64,000 bases of DNA. It comes from Apostichopus japonicus (taxonomy: Eukaryota; Echinodermata; Holothuroidea; Aspidochirotida; Stichopodidae). Shown in pieces: positions 36,123 through 51,274 of this stretch. Both the position numbers and the translations under genes were made by a program. The first letter of the stretch is position 1, and each line of letters begins with the position of its first letter. The stretch spans positions 31,283,989 through 31,347,988 of the forward strand of contig NC_092572.1 of NCBI RefSeq assembly GCF_037975245.1, given 5' to 3'. Below the pieces are notes generated by a model. The model was not told where the DNA came from. It searched no databases and worked only from the letters and a program-made list of their open reading frames with translations.

Positions 36123-36660
36123 ATGAAACTTGGCGGGATCGATGTCATCGCAGAACTGTCCGATTGTAAACGTTACAGTAGCCTATACACGCGAACATTC
36201 TTCGCGCTGGAGCTGGATACCGCGATGTATAAACAACGAAGAGCCTGCTGTTAAAACTTATCTTGTGTTACACAAAGACCACGAAACCACCGATCTACTA
36301 AATATATTGCGGCTTAAGGAGTTTTTTAAATCATATCTAATTTATAAGAAATTTCACCGGAAATTATCGAAGAAATTGATCGAATCGTTGTCAGAGCAGA
36401 ATATAGCGCTGAAAAGCTTAGGCTTCGCAGAACTGTCCGATTGTCAACGTTTGAGTACAGCCTACATGCGAACATTTTTCGCGTTGGAGCTGGATAGCGC
36501 GATGCATAGCCTGAACAACTCAGAGTCTGCTGTTAAAATTTACCTTGTGTTACACAAAGACCACGGAACCACCGCTCAAGTACATGGTGGCTTAAGGAGT
36601 TTTTGAAAACATATCTAATTTTTAAGAAATTTCACCGGAAATTAAGGAAGAAATTTATCT
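36123..36660 (+). pseudogene. Tandemly duplicated coding-like block, unknown function
   Basis: Two copies of about 270 bp lie in tandem (about 36143-36390 and 36426-36655). Each encodes a variant of AELSDCQR, then RTFFALELD, a PAVKTYLVLHKDH or SAVKIYLVLHKDH motif, and a basic stretch KKFHRKL. Copy 1 opens with ATG at 36123 (MKLGGIDVIAELSDCKR) but shifts frame after DTAMYKQ; a 158-codon ORF from 36130 covers the block with its first part in the shifted frame. Copy 2 keeps one frame for longer, then stops at LRSF. I do not recognise the family. Conserved peptide in two copies with one frameshift suggests a decayed exon duplication. It lies about 290 bp before the large satellite. Confidence 0.35.
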
Positions 36661-36942
36661 GTATACACACGCTGTTTTTGTTGTGATTACCGTATAGGTA
36701 CTGTGCGGAGGGTGGGTTATGACGCACTCTGCTATGGCAGAGCTGACGTCACGTATTGTACTGTTCAAATCATATTTGAAGTGTCTATCCATAACGATTA
36801 AAAAATCGTTTCTCTGTCAAACGCAACATTAGCGTTCTCATACTTTGACAACATGTTTGGAAAATTATTTACTATTTTTTAAGGTAACTTCTTTGAGCCA
36901 CCAGACAATCCTTTTAAGACATGGCTTACTACAATAGGTGGT
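36661..36942. other. Spacer before the satellite
   Basis: Nothing recognised apart from TGACGTCA at 36744-36751. Confidence 0.3.
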
Positions 36943-39900
36943 TACTGTATAGTAGACTGTACAGGTGCTGTATAGTAGACTGTACAGGTACTGTACAGTA
37001 GACTGTACAGGTTCTGTATATAGGAGACTGTACAGGTACTGTATAGTAGACTGTACAGGTACTGTATAGTAGACTGTACAGGTTCTGTATATAGTAGACT
37101 GTATAGGAACTGCATAGTAGACTGTACATGTACTGTTTATAGTAGACTGTACAGATACTGTATAGTAGACTGTACAGGTACTGTATAGTAGACTGTACAG
37201 GTACTGTATATAGTAGACTGTACAGGTACTGTATATAGTAGACTGTAGAGGTACTGTATAGTAGACTGTAGAGGTACTGTATAGTAGACTGTAGAGGTAC
37301 TGTATAGTAGACTGTAGAGGTACTGTATAGTAGACTGTACAGGTACTGTATAGTAGACTGTGCAGGTACTGTATAGTAGACTGTACAGGTACTGTATAGA
37401 AGACTGTACAGGTACTGTACAGTAGACTGTACAGGTTCTGTATATAGGAGACTGTATAGGTACTGTATATAGTAGACTGTACAGGTTCTGTATATAGTAG
37501 ACTGTATAGGAACTGCATAGTAGACTGTACATGTACTGTTTATAGTAGACTGTACAGGTACTGTATAGTAGACTGTACAGGTACTGTATAGTAGACTGTA
37601 CAGGTACTGTATAGTAGACTGTACAGGTACTGTATATAGTAGACTGTACAGGTACTGCATAGTAGACTGTACAGGTACTGTATAGTAGACTGTACAGGTA
37701 ATATAGTAGACTGTACAGGTACTGTATATAGTAGACTGTACAGGTTCTGTATATAGTAGGCTGTACAGGTTCTGTTTATAGCAGACTGTACAGGTACTGT
37801 ATAGTAGACTGTACAGGTACTGTATAAAGTAGACTGTACAGGTACTGTATAGTAGACTGTACAGGTAATATAGTAGACTGTACAGGTACTGTATATAATA
37901 GACTGTACAGGTTCTGTATATAGTAGGCTGTACAGGTTCTGTTTATAGCAGACTGTACAGGTACTGTATAGTAGACTGTACAGGTACTGTATAGTAGACT
38001 GTACAGGTACTGTATAGTAGACTGTACAGGTACTGTATAGTAGACTGTAGAGGTACTGTATAGTAGACTGTACAGGTACTGTATAGTAGACTGTAGAGGT
38101 ACTGTATAGTAGACTGTAGAGGTACTGTATAGTAGACTGTACAGGTACTGTATAGTAGACTGTACAGGTTCTGTATATAGTAGACTGTACAGGTACTGTA
38201 TAGTAGACTGTACAGGTACTGTATAGAAGACTGTACAGGTACTGTATAGAAGACTGTACAGGTACTGTATAGTAGACTGTACAGGTACTGTATAGAAGAC
38301 TGTACAGGTTCTGTATATAGTAGACTGTACAGGTACTGTATAGTAGACTGTACAGGTATAGTATAGTAGACTGTACAGGTTCTGTATATAGTAGACTGTA
38401 CAGGTACTGTATAGTAGACTGTACAGGTACTGTATAGTAGACTGTACAGGTACTGTATAGTAGACTGTACAGGTACTGTATAGTAGACTGTACAGGTACT
38501 GTATAGTAGACTGTACAGGTACTGTATATAGTAGACTGTACAGGTACTGCATAGTAGACTGTACAGGTACTGTATAAAGTAGACTGTACAGGTACTGTAT
38601 AGTAGACTGTACAGGTAATATAGTAGACTGTACAGGTACTGTATATAGTAGACTGTACAGGTTCTGTATATAGTAGGCTGTACAGGTTCTGTTTATAGCA
38701 GACTGTACAGGTACTGTATAGTAGACTGTACAGGTACTGTATAAAGTAGACTGTACAGGTACTGTATAGTAGACTGTACAGGTAATATAGTAGACTGTAC
38801 AGGTACTGTATATAATAGACTGTACAGGTTCTGTATATAGTAGGCTGTACAGGTTCTGTTTATAGCAGACTGTACAGGTACTGTATAGTAGACTGTACAG
38901 GTACTGTATAGTAGACTGTACAGGTACTGTATAGTAGACTGTACAGGTACTGTATAGTAGACTGTAGAGGTACTGTATAGTAGACTGTACAGGTACTGTA
39001 TAGTAGACTGTACAGGTACTGTATAGTAGACTGTAGAGGTACTGTATAGTAGACTGTACAGGTACTGTATAGTAGACTGTACAGGTTCTGTATATAGTAG
39101 ACTGTACAGGTACTGTATAGTAGACTGTACAGGTACTGTATAGAAGACTGTACAGGTTCTGTATATAGTAGACTGTACAGGTACTGTATAGTAGACTGTA
39201 CAGGTATAGTATAGTAGACTGTACAGGTTCTGTATATAGTAGACTGTACAGGTACTGTATAGTAGACTGTACAGGTACTGTATAGTAGACTGTACAGGTA
39301 CTGTATAGTAGACTGTACAGGTACTGTATAGTAGACTGTACAGGTACTGTATAGTAGACTGTACAGGTACTGTATATAGTAGACTGTACAGGTACTGCAT
39401 AGTAGACTGTACAGGTACTGTATAAAGTAGACTGTACAGGTACTGTATAGTAGACTGTACAGGTAATATAGTAGACTGTACAGGTACTGTATATAGTAGA
39501 CTGTACAGGTTCTGTATATAGTAGGCTGTACAGGTTCTGTTTATAGCAGACTGTACAGGTACTGTATAGTAGACTGTACAGGTACTGTATAGTAGACTGT
39601 ACAGGTACTGTATATAATAGACTGTACAGGTACTGTATAGTAGACTGTACAGGTACTGTATAAAGTAGACTGTACAGGTACTGTATAGTAGACTGTACAG
39701 GTAATATAGTAGACTGTACAGGTACTGTATATAATAGACTGTACAGGTTCTGTATATAGTAGGCTGTACAGGTTCTGTTTATAGCAGACTGTACAGGTAC
39801 TGTATAGTAGACTGTACAGGTACTGTATAGTAGACTGTACAGGTACTGTATAGTAGACTGTACAGGTACTGTGTAGTAGACTGTAAAGGCACTGTATAGT

Positions 39901-42900
39901 AGACTGTACAGGTACTGTATAGTAGACTGTACAGGTACTGTATAGTAGACTGTACAGGTTCTGTATATAGTAGACTGTACAGGTACTGTTTAGTAGACTG
40001 TACAGGTACTGCATAGTAGACTGTACAGGTACTGTATATAGTAGACTGTAGAGGTACTGTATAGTAGACTGTAGAGGTACTGTATAGTAGACTGTAGAGG
40101 TACTGTATAGTAGACTGTAGAGATACTGTATAGTAGACTGTACAGGTACTGTATAGTAGACTGTGCAGGTACTGTATAGTAGACTGTACAGGTACTGTAT
40201 AGAAGACTGTACAGGTACTGTATAGTAGACTGTACAGGTTCTGTATATAGGAGACTGTATAGGTACTGTATATAGTAGACTGTACAGGTTCTGTATATAG
40301 TAGACTGTATAGGAACTGCATAGTAGACTGTACAGGTACTGTATATAGTAGACTGTACAGGTACTGCATAGTAGACTGTACAGGTACTGTATAAAGTAGA
40401 CTGTACAGGTACTGTATAGTAGACTGTACAGGTAATATAGTAGACTGTACAGGTACTGTATATAGTAGACTGTACAGGTTCTGTATATAGTAGGCTGTAC
40501 AGGTTCTGTTTATAGCAGACTGTACAGGTACTGTATAGTAGACTGTACAGGTACTGTATAGTAGACTGTACAGGTACTGTTTATAGTAGACTGTACAGGT
40601 ACTGCATAGTAGACTGTACAGGTACTGTATAAAGTAGACTGTACAGGTACTGTATAGTAGACTGTACAGGTAATATAGTAGACTGTACAGGTACTGTATA
40701 TAATAGACTGTACAGGTTCTGTATATAGTAGGCTGTACAGGTTCTGTTTATAGCAGACTGTACAGGTACTGTATAGTAGACTGTACAGGTACTGTATAGT
40801 AGACTGTACAGGTACTGTATAGTAGACTGTACAGGTACTGTATAGTAGACTGTACAGGTACTGTATAGTAGACTGTACAGGTACTGTATAGTAGACTGTA
40901 CAGGTACTGTATAGTAGACTGTAGAGGTACTGTATAGTAGACTGTACAGGTACTGTATAGTAGACTGTACAGGTACTGTATAGAAGACTGTACAGGTACT
41001 GTATGTAGTAGACTGTACAGGTTCTGTATATAGTAGGCTGTACAGGTTCTGTTTATAGCAGACTGTACAGGTACTGTATAGTAGACTGTACAGGTACTGT
41101 ATAGTAGACTGTACAGGTACTGTATATAGTAGACTGTACAGGTACTGCATAGTAGACTGTACAGGTACTGTATAAAGTAGACTGTACAGGTACTGTATAG
41201 TAGACTGTACAGGTAATATAATAGACTGTACAGGTACTGTATATAATAGACTGTACAGGTTCTGTATATAGTAGGCTGTACAGGTTCTGTTTATAGCAGA
41301 CTGTACAGGTACTGTATAGTAGACTGTACAGGTACTGTATAGTAGACTGTACAGGTACTGTATAGTAGACTGTACAGGTACTGTATAGTAGACTGTACAG
41401 GTACTGTATAGTAGACTGTACAGGTACTGTATAGTAGACTGTAGAGATACTGTATAGTAGACTGTACAGGTACTGCATAGTAGACTGTAGAGATACTGTA
41501 TAGTAGACTGTACAGGTACTGTATAGTAGACTGTACAGGTACTGTATAGAAGACTGTACAGGTACTGTATAGTAGACTGTAGAGGTACTGTATAGTAGAC
41601 TGTACAGGTACTGTATAGTAGACTGTACAGGTTCTGTATATAGTAGACTGTACAGGTACTGTATAGTAGACTGTACAGGTACTGTATAGAAGACTGTACA
41701 GGTTCTGTATATAGTAGACTGTACAGGTACTGTATAGTAGACTGTACAGGTATAGTATAGTAGACTGTACAGGTTCTGTATATAGTAGACTGTACAGGTA
41801 CTGTATAGTAGACTGTACAGGTACTGTATAGTAGACTGTACAGGTACTGTATAGTAGACTGTACAGGTACTGTATAGTAGACTGTACAGGTACTGTATAG
41901 TAGACTGTACAGGTACTGTATATAGTAGACTGTACAGGTACTGCATAGTAGACTGTACAGGTACTGTATAAAGTAGACTGTACAGGTACTGTATAGTAGA
42001 CTGTACAGGTAATATAGTAGACTGTACAGGTACTGTATATAGTAGACTGTACAGGTTCTGTATATAGTAGGCTGTACAGGTTCTGTTTATAGCAGACTGT
42101 ACAGGTACTGTATAGTAGACTGTACAGGTACTGTATAGTAGACTGTACAGGTACTGTATATAATAGACTGTACAGGTACTGTATAGTAGACTGTACAGGT
42201 ACTGTATAAAGTAGACTGTACAGGTACTGTATAGTAGACTGTACAGGTAATATAGTAGACTGTACAGGTACTGTATATAATAGACTGTACAGGTTCTGTA
42301 TATAGTAGGCTGTACAGGTTCTGTTTATAGCAGACTGTACAGGTACTGTATAGTAGACTGTACAGGTACTGTATAGTAGACTGTACAGGTACTGTATAGT
42401 AGACTGTACAGGTACTGTGTAGTAGACTGTAAAGGCACTGTATAGTAGACTGTACAGGTACTGTATAGTAGACTGTACAGGTACTGTATAGTAGACTGTA
42501 CAGGTTCTGTATATAGTAGACTGTACAGGTACTGTTTAGTAGACTGTACAGGTACTGCATAGTAGACTGTACAGGTACTGTATATAGTAGACTGTAGAGG
42601 TACTGTATAGTAGACTGTAGAGGTACTGTATAGTAGACTGTAGAGGTACTGTATAGTAGACTGTAGAGATACTGTATAGTAGACTGTACAGGTACTGTAT
42701 AGTAGACTGTGCAGGTACTGTATAGTAGACTGTACAGGTACTGTATAGAAGACTGTACAGGTACTGTATAGTAGACTGTACAGGTTCTGTATATAGGAGA
42801 CTGTATAGGTACTGTATATAGTAGACTGTACAGGGTTCTGTATATAGTAGACTGTATAGGAACTGCATAGTAGACTGTACAGGTACTGTATATAGTAGAC

Positions 42901-44545
42901 TGTACAGGTACTGCATAGTAGACTGTACAGGTACTGTATAAAGTAGACTGTACAGGTACTGTATAGTAGACTGTACAGGTAATATAGTAGACTGTACAGG
43001 TACTGTATATAGTAGACTGTACAGGTTCTGTATATAGTAGGCTGTACAGGTTCTGTTTATAGCAGACTGTACAGGTACTGTATAGTAGACTGTACAGGTA
43101 CTGTATAGTAGACTGTACAGGTACTGTTTATAGTAGACTGTACAGGTACTGCATAGTAGACTGTACAGGTACTGTATAAAGTAGACTGTACAGGTACTGT
43201 ATAGTAGACTGTACAGGTAATATAGTAGACTGTACAGGTACTGTATATAATAGACTGTACAGGTTCTGTATATAGTAGGCTGTACAGGTTCTGTTTATAG
43301 CAGACTGTACAGGTACTGTATAGTAGACTGTACAGGTACTGTATAGTAGACTGTACAGGTACTGTATAGTAGACTGTACAGGTACTGTATAGTAGACTGT
43401 ACAGGTACTGTATAGTAGACTGTACAGGTACTGTATAGTAGACTGTACAGGTACTGTATAGTAGACTGTAGAGGTACTGTATAGTAGACTGTACAGGTAC
43501 TGTATAGTAGACTGTACAGGTACTGTATAGAAGACTGTACAGGTACTGTATGTAGTAGACTGTACAGGTTCTGTATATAGTAGGCTGTACAGGTTCTGTT
43601 TATAGCAGACTGTACAGGTACTGTATAGTAGACTGTACAGGTACTGTATAGTAGACTGTACAGGTACTGTATATAGTAGACTGTACAGGTACTGCATAGT
43701 AGACTGTACAGGTACTGTATAAAGTAGACTGTACAGGTACTGTATAGTAGACTGTACAGGTAATATAATAGACTGTACAGGTACTGTATATAATAGACTG
43801 TACAGGTTCTGTATATAGTAGGCTGTACAGGTTCTGTTTATAGCAGACTGTACAGGTACTGTATAGTAGACTGTACAGGTACTGTATAGTAGACTGTACA
43901 GGTACTGTATAGTAGACTGTACAGGTACTGTATAGTAGACTGTACAGGTACTGTATAGTAGACTGTACAGGTACTGTATAGTAGACTGTAGAGATACTGT
44001 ATAGTAGACTGTACAGGTACTGCATAGTAGACTGTAGAGATACTGTATAGTAGACTGTACAGGTACTGTATAGTAGACTGTACAGGTACTGTATAGAAGA
44101 CTGTACAGGTACTGTATAGTAGACTGTACAGGTACTGTATAGTAGACTGTACAGGTACTGTATAGTAGACTGTACAGGTACTGTATAGTAGACTGTACAG
44201 GTACTGTATAGTAGACTGTACAGGTACTGTATAGTAGACTGTAGAGATACTGTATAGTAGACTGTACAGGTACTGCATAGTAGACTGTAGAGATACTGTA
44301 TAGTAGACTGTACAGGTACTGTATAGTAGACTGTACAGGTACTGTATAGAAGACTGTACAGGTACTGTATAGTAGACTGTACAGGTACTGTATAGTAGAC
44401 TGTACAGGTACTGTATAGTAGACTGTACAGGTACTGTATAGTAGACTGTACAGGTACTGTATAGTAGACTGTACAGGTACTGTATAGAAGACTGTACAGG
44501 TACTGTATAGTAGACTGTACAGGTACTGTACAGGTACTGTATAGT
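36943..44545. repeat. 7.6-kb hierarchical 23-bp satellite
   Basis: About 330 units of 23 bp fill the block. Each unit is made of two similar halves, AGTAGACTGTAC and AGGTACTGTAT. Length variants (for example GTATATAGTAG, GTATAAAGTAG, GTTTATAGCAG, and GGTAATATAG) mark higher-order repeats: 37776-38552 and 38693-39400 are related at an offset of about 848 bp, and about 39050-41570 is repeated at about 41596-44120 with an offset of 2546-2547 bp. The one-base change in offset is an extra G at about 42834. The unit has no minus-strand stop codon in any frame, so ORFs up to 478 codons appear on the minus strand with a 23-residue period. I do not take these as genes. Confidence 0.9.
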
Positions 44546-46151
44546 ACCTGTATGGGTTGTACATACGTGCATTTATAGTGATTTGTCCATTTTAAATTTT
44601 AGCGTATTTCTTATATATATTTTTTCAATTTTTTCAACTCCAATTTACATATTCATAATAAAATTAGATCCTTAAATTTAGTTAATTTACTGTATTGTTT
44701 AGTCGGGTAAAACGAATTACCATACCATATGATATTCTTTGTTCCAAAATATTATTGTTGCATATGCGAAATGAAATCTCATATTTAAGAAGCAATATTC
44801 ACTAATGTGCATGTTATTACGTGATGTGTTAGTACTTCACCAAAGCACATAAAAGCTTGAAATGCACCGCGCGTATGGAAAGCCATTTTAACATTTAATC
44901 GGGAATTTGAGATATCTTAATTTGTTTCTTATTTTAGATATCTGAAATTCTAATTCGGATATCTGAAATTGATTTCGAGATATCTGAAATTGAATTCAAG
45001 ATATCTGCAATTCTAATTCACAAAACGTTATTTGAGGAGTGTGTGTCACTCAGTACAGACTAGTCCTTAGCCATATTGCGACCAAGCCGGTTCAGTTACA
45101 TGATCTGAAATGTCTCAATCGTAGCTGCGTAACTGTAGAGAGCTCACTTTGATAGAGGTTTTGCGTATGACACAAATATCAAATATCATCAGCTAATAAA
45201 AAGTAATTCAACAATTGAACGCTTTGGATGATAAAATCAGATTTTAAGTGATATACATTGATATACAAAACAGACGTATACTCGCAACCGAAGGTTTCAT
45301 TATACTCAGATTGAAGTATAGAGGTTTCCTCTTATGAAGCTGTTTCATAGACACCAATTATCACAAACCATGCACCAACACACACATAAGCTAGGAATAT
45401 TCACTCGTACTTTGAAATGAAAAAAGACACGTAACGCTCTTGTACCCTCTGAAATCCGGATAAAAAAATATTTCGAGGAATTCGAGGAAAGATGTGAATG
45501 ACGTGATTTCGTAAATCAACGTTAGAGTCTGTGAGTACACTCATACACGGATGAAGCCAGCGATGGGATTTGAAGGTAATGAATGCTGGAGCGTGACGGT
45601 CTGCTGTATTGGTCCCAAATTTAGCACACTAACACTAAAAAGGTACTGCTCAATGACACACTGATCTGACATGCTCCCTATCAACCAACACACCAAGTCT
45701 TCACAAGCTATACAGCAAGCTCAAGCAATCATGCTAGTAAACTTATTTTTTTTACAAATTGACTCAGACAAGAAAGTGCAGAGCAGAGGCGGGCTAACTG
45801 GCATATACTAGCGGCTTATAAAATAACACCGTTAACAAGTTGGAAACTGACATGAGTATATCATGATTTAAAACATTCCGTATCCTAAATTTGTTTTGAA
45901 GTTTGTTCCAATTTATGTAGTATGTATGCAGTTTGCGCTGAGGTTATCGTTTCTTAGTTAAGCGCCTTTTGACAGTTGCGTTGTAGCCCTAGCGTGGCAG
46001 GTCGCGTAAACAGTACAACCTAACCTTATTTGAAGCAAATACAATTTGACAAACTCTACAGGTGCCATAACAGTTATCTATAAAAACTATAAATGCAGTC
46101 AGTTACTATAATTGTAATCACACTGCTTATGAGTCTATTGTGTATTGCCTG

Positions 46152-46152
<1 letters not shown>
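44546..46152. other. Intergenic with a short GATATC-rich minisatellite
   Basis: About four units of roughly 21 bp with ATATCTGAAATT and AATTC lie at 44911-45020. The rest is AT-rich and unrecognised. The TGTATTGG-CCCAAATTTAGCA segment at 45605-45630 has a look-alike at 50588-50612. Confidence 0.35.

Positions 46153-46224
<72 letters not shown>
46153..46224. repeat. (TA)n microsatellite
   Basis: About 36 uninterrupted TA dinucleotides directly abut the left edge of the first copy of a direct duplication. Confidence 0.95.
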
Positions 46225-46225
<1 letters not shown>

Positions 46226-46226
<1 letters not shown>

Positions 46227-48042
46227 TTCTTAACACATGCTACACTCATTTACCAAGCATATAGCTATCGATAAGATTTTTGTATACAGTATAGGTAACC
46301 AAATTAACAACATATGATTTGCTGAAGTTAATTATCTTGAGTTCTTACGTTTACTACCGATAGAGTTACACTAGACTATAAAGTTATCATTTATTTAACG
46401 CCTTCGACACTAGAGGTGTTCGTTGTAACAAATCTTGTTTTTTATATGATTATTGACATATTGCTCTTATTTATGAGCACCTGTAGGGGGCAAGGAAAGA
46501 TCAGGGGACTTGTACTCCACATGGAAAACAAATGTGTTAATAACAATCAGGGACAAAACTAATGATACATACAAATTAACCACATTCCAGCTCGCTATAA
46601 GGGCTCAGAATAGCAGGGGTGGTCATTTAATTCTTAAAACATTGCTGGGGCTTCCCCAGCCGTACATTTCTGCGTAGCGTTGTTTGCGGTTTGCTATTAT
46701 TATGCACTGGCATTATTCCCAACATAACGTTTACATCTGCAAAATTTTCATTGCAGACGACAGCATATTTGGGCATTGTTTGGATTCTAATTTTAGCTCA
46801 TCAAATGTTACTTCAACATACTTTTATATATGAATAAGTAAACTTGTCAGTCGGAATTGTCTGAAACCTTATTCATGAACCAAAATCATCATGCATCTTA
46901 CCAAGACGGACAAATGTTAGTTACCAAAGCGTTAAGTAACCCTACTCTTTGCCACATGTATAATATTTCAGGGTAGCTAGCGGGGGTTGGTGGCAGTGTT
47001 GGAAAATACATTTGATTTTTTCTAACACATAATTTTGTGAATGACCGTTGGCGTGTCATTTCGTTATTTCATGACGTGTTCAGCCAAGAATGTGTGTCCC
47101 GTGAAGCAATCCCCTGATCTTTTCCCCCTCTGTTAAAAAAAAAACAGTGGTTATGACGTATCATTATTCTCATGTTGCCTTCACCCGTAGAGTATTTTTA
47201 ATTCACAGAATACTCACTTTCAACGTTAATTTAAATATTATAATAAAACTGCAGACATTTTAATGAATGACTGATTGTAACATTGTAATAACAATCTAAG
47301 TATAACATAAGTGGATAATTACCAAAAATAATATATAATACACATTTATATCAATAATTGTCTTGAAGAGAGGGGAAAACTGAAAAAAAGAACCACTGGT
47401 GCATTTATAATTAAATATGAAATAATATTACCGTTTTGTCGCCTCTGTTAAGACAGGACATTAAATTTATTATCATCCATCAACATTTTGACAGAAATGT
47501 CATATTGTTCAAAGGGAAATGATTAAAAGAAACGTGAGTGTTAGAAACAATAACGTTGGATTAAAGCAGTATGTTAAATGTAATTCGTATGATTTCCTCA
47601 TGTTGTCATAACATGCTTTGAAACTTCGCCAAAATTGGAGCCAATCAGTTTGCATTTCCGGTGATCAAAACGGTTGGAAGTTGGTGTGTTATAAACCGGG
47701 AATCGTTTTAAAAACAATAAATCACGTTGGCTACATTTTTATTGAATACAAATACCGAAGAAAAAAAAAGAAGAGATTTAAAAATTAAAATTGTCACATT
47801 TCATAGTTAAAGTGAACTTGAAGCAAACAGGTGTGATGTCATTGTTGCACACGTGCAGATGATGTTGTGTATTTCTTAAATATTTGCATTTACTTTTCTG
47901 CCCTAAGATGTGTTCCATTCACAATTTTTAATGCACCACGGACATTGACCTTATATGCACTTGCAACCCCGTGAGGTATACTAGCCATATGTCTCTTTCA
48001 AGGTCTAAACAATAGACTGGACTATAAGGAAAAACAAAGCAA
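46226..48042 (+). repeat. Direct segmental duplication, copy 1
   Basis: Homologous to 51275-53516 in the same orientation, about 5 kb apart. Long stretches are almost identical, such as TTACGTTTACTACCGATAGA and GAGCACCTGTAGGGGGCAAG. Each copy carries insertions or deletions relative to the other. No coding sequence was recognised. It could be a pair of dispersed repeats or a local duplication. Confidence 0.7.
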
Positions 48043-48048
48043 TCAAAG

Positions 48049-48856
48049 TACTCTCGATAAGGAAGTAATTTAGCTACGTAAGTGCTGTCTGAACGCGATA
48101 TCAAAGAAAAGGCGGAAATTTAAGGTCAATCGATATAAAGGTTACATTCGTAGTCATATACAGATCGTGCGCTTCTATCCAACCAATTCACTTATATTTT
48201 GCATCGACTAAATATTACGTTATGTTCTGCGTATATAATAAGCCGAGTGGATGATAGCATTATTACCATTCTCGGACCGAGAGTGACAACTTGTATTGTT
48301 CGATACAGGTGGAAGTTGCCAAAAGTGGAATTAAGACCTTCTTAACCGGTTTCGAACCTCTTGCCTTAGAAGCGTAGCTTTACCTACAATACAGGCGGTA
48401 TCCAGTACTTATTAGTACTGGATACCAGGTTCAATAAACCGCCTGGATGGTAGGTAAAGCTACGCTTCTAAGGCAAGAAGTTCGAAACCGGTAAAGGTCT
48501 TAATTTCACTGTTGGTAACTGCCACCTGTATCGAACAATACTAGTTGTCAATCTCGGTAAGCACGTCATACCCCCACAAGAATGTCACTTTCCGTGTTTA
48601 ACACTTCCGGTATCCACGCCATACTCCATCCGAGAATGGTAATAATGCTATCATCCACATGGCTTATTATACACGCAGAAAATAACGTAATATTTAGTCG
48701 ATGCAAAATATAAGTGAATTGGTTGGATAGAAGCGCACGATCTGTATATGACTACGAATGTAACCTTTATATCGATTGACCTTAAATTTCCGCCTTTTCT
48801 TTGATATCGCGTTCAGACAGCACTTACGTAGCTAAATTACTTCCTTATCGAGAGTA
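48049..48856. mobile_element. 808-bp palindromic fold-back element
   Basis: Two arms of about 370-440 bp are near-perfect reverse complements, from TACTCTCGATAAGGAAG at the left to CTTCCTTATCGAGAGTA at the right. The centre is the exact hairpin GGTATCCAGTACT, loop TATT, AGTACTGGATACC (48397-48426), followed by a slightly asymmetric 'TCAATAAACC' segment. The right arm has about 71 extra bases (near 48559-48630) without a partner. The outer TA fits a TA target duplication. It has no coding capacity. The terminal TACTCTC matches the first seven bases of element A. Confidence 0.75.
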
Positions 48857-50514
<1,658 letters not shown>

Positions 50515-50516
<2 letters not shown>

Positions 50517-51274
50517 CTGCTGAATAAACTTCCAAAACATTTGACAAATCAACTTCAAGCATATTAGTGTGGCAGTAAAAGATTTGTTGTATTGGCCCAA
50601 AATTTAGCAAGCTAATATTCCAAAGTAGATTGGATAATAAGAAAATATGATACTTATAATGAAACTATAATACAAAAGGATTACTCTCATGCGGTTACTT
50701 GTATTGAAATAATATCATATATGTATTACACTGACAGCAGGAGGTATTTCTTGGCAATACATTGCTCCTTGAGAGGAAATTGACAAGTGAAATCTCGCTT
50801 GGGATTGGTTTACTTGGGGGGGGGGGGGGTGGGGAGGGTTTGTTGGCAAGTTTCTCAGTCAATTTAGGAAGTGTTTTTTTTTTTCTTTTAGAAGTTGTGG
50901 ACTAATATTAGCCTTGTATTTGGAGTAACATACAAAGATGTGTGTTAACATTGTTGATGAGAGACATATTTAAATTCTAATCAGGATACAATAAAAGTAT
51001 CATCAAAGGTCGGATTACTGAAGTAACGTTATGTTTCTTGGTAGAATTTATCACGCCAAGAGCATTACCCAAGAATTCAGAATACTATAGTTTGAATCAC
51101 GGCATTAATAATCAATGCTTTCATGTGAATGACTTTTTCTTGCTGTTATTAACGGATTGTTTTTACAAAATGTTCCCGTTACAATAATAATTTACGATGC
51201 ATAAGCTAAATAGAAATAACTACACAACAACTCTGCTAACCTTAAATGAGTTTTGATCTGCTCCAAAATTGTGT
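50515..51274. other. Spacer, nothing recognised
   Basis: AT-rich sequence with a G-run at about 50816-50829 and a T-run near 50875. Confidence 0.3.

Noticed and set aside
36865-44572. Minus-strand ORFs of 126 to 478 codons with a 23-residue period
   Set aside because: They follow from a 23-bp satellite unit without minus-strand stops; overlapping ORFs in different frames give the same peptide.
48330-48500. tRNA-like TTCGAA and GTAGCTTTACC segments in the palindrome arms
   Set aside because: No complete cloverleaf with A and B boxes could be laid out; mentioned only as a faint resemblance.
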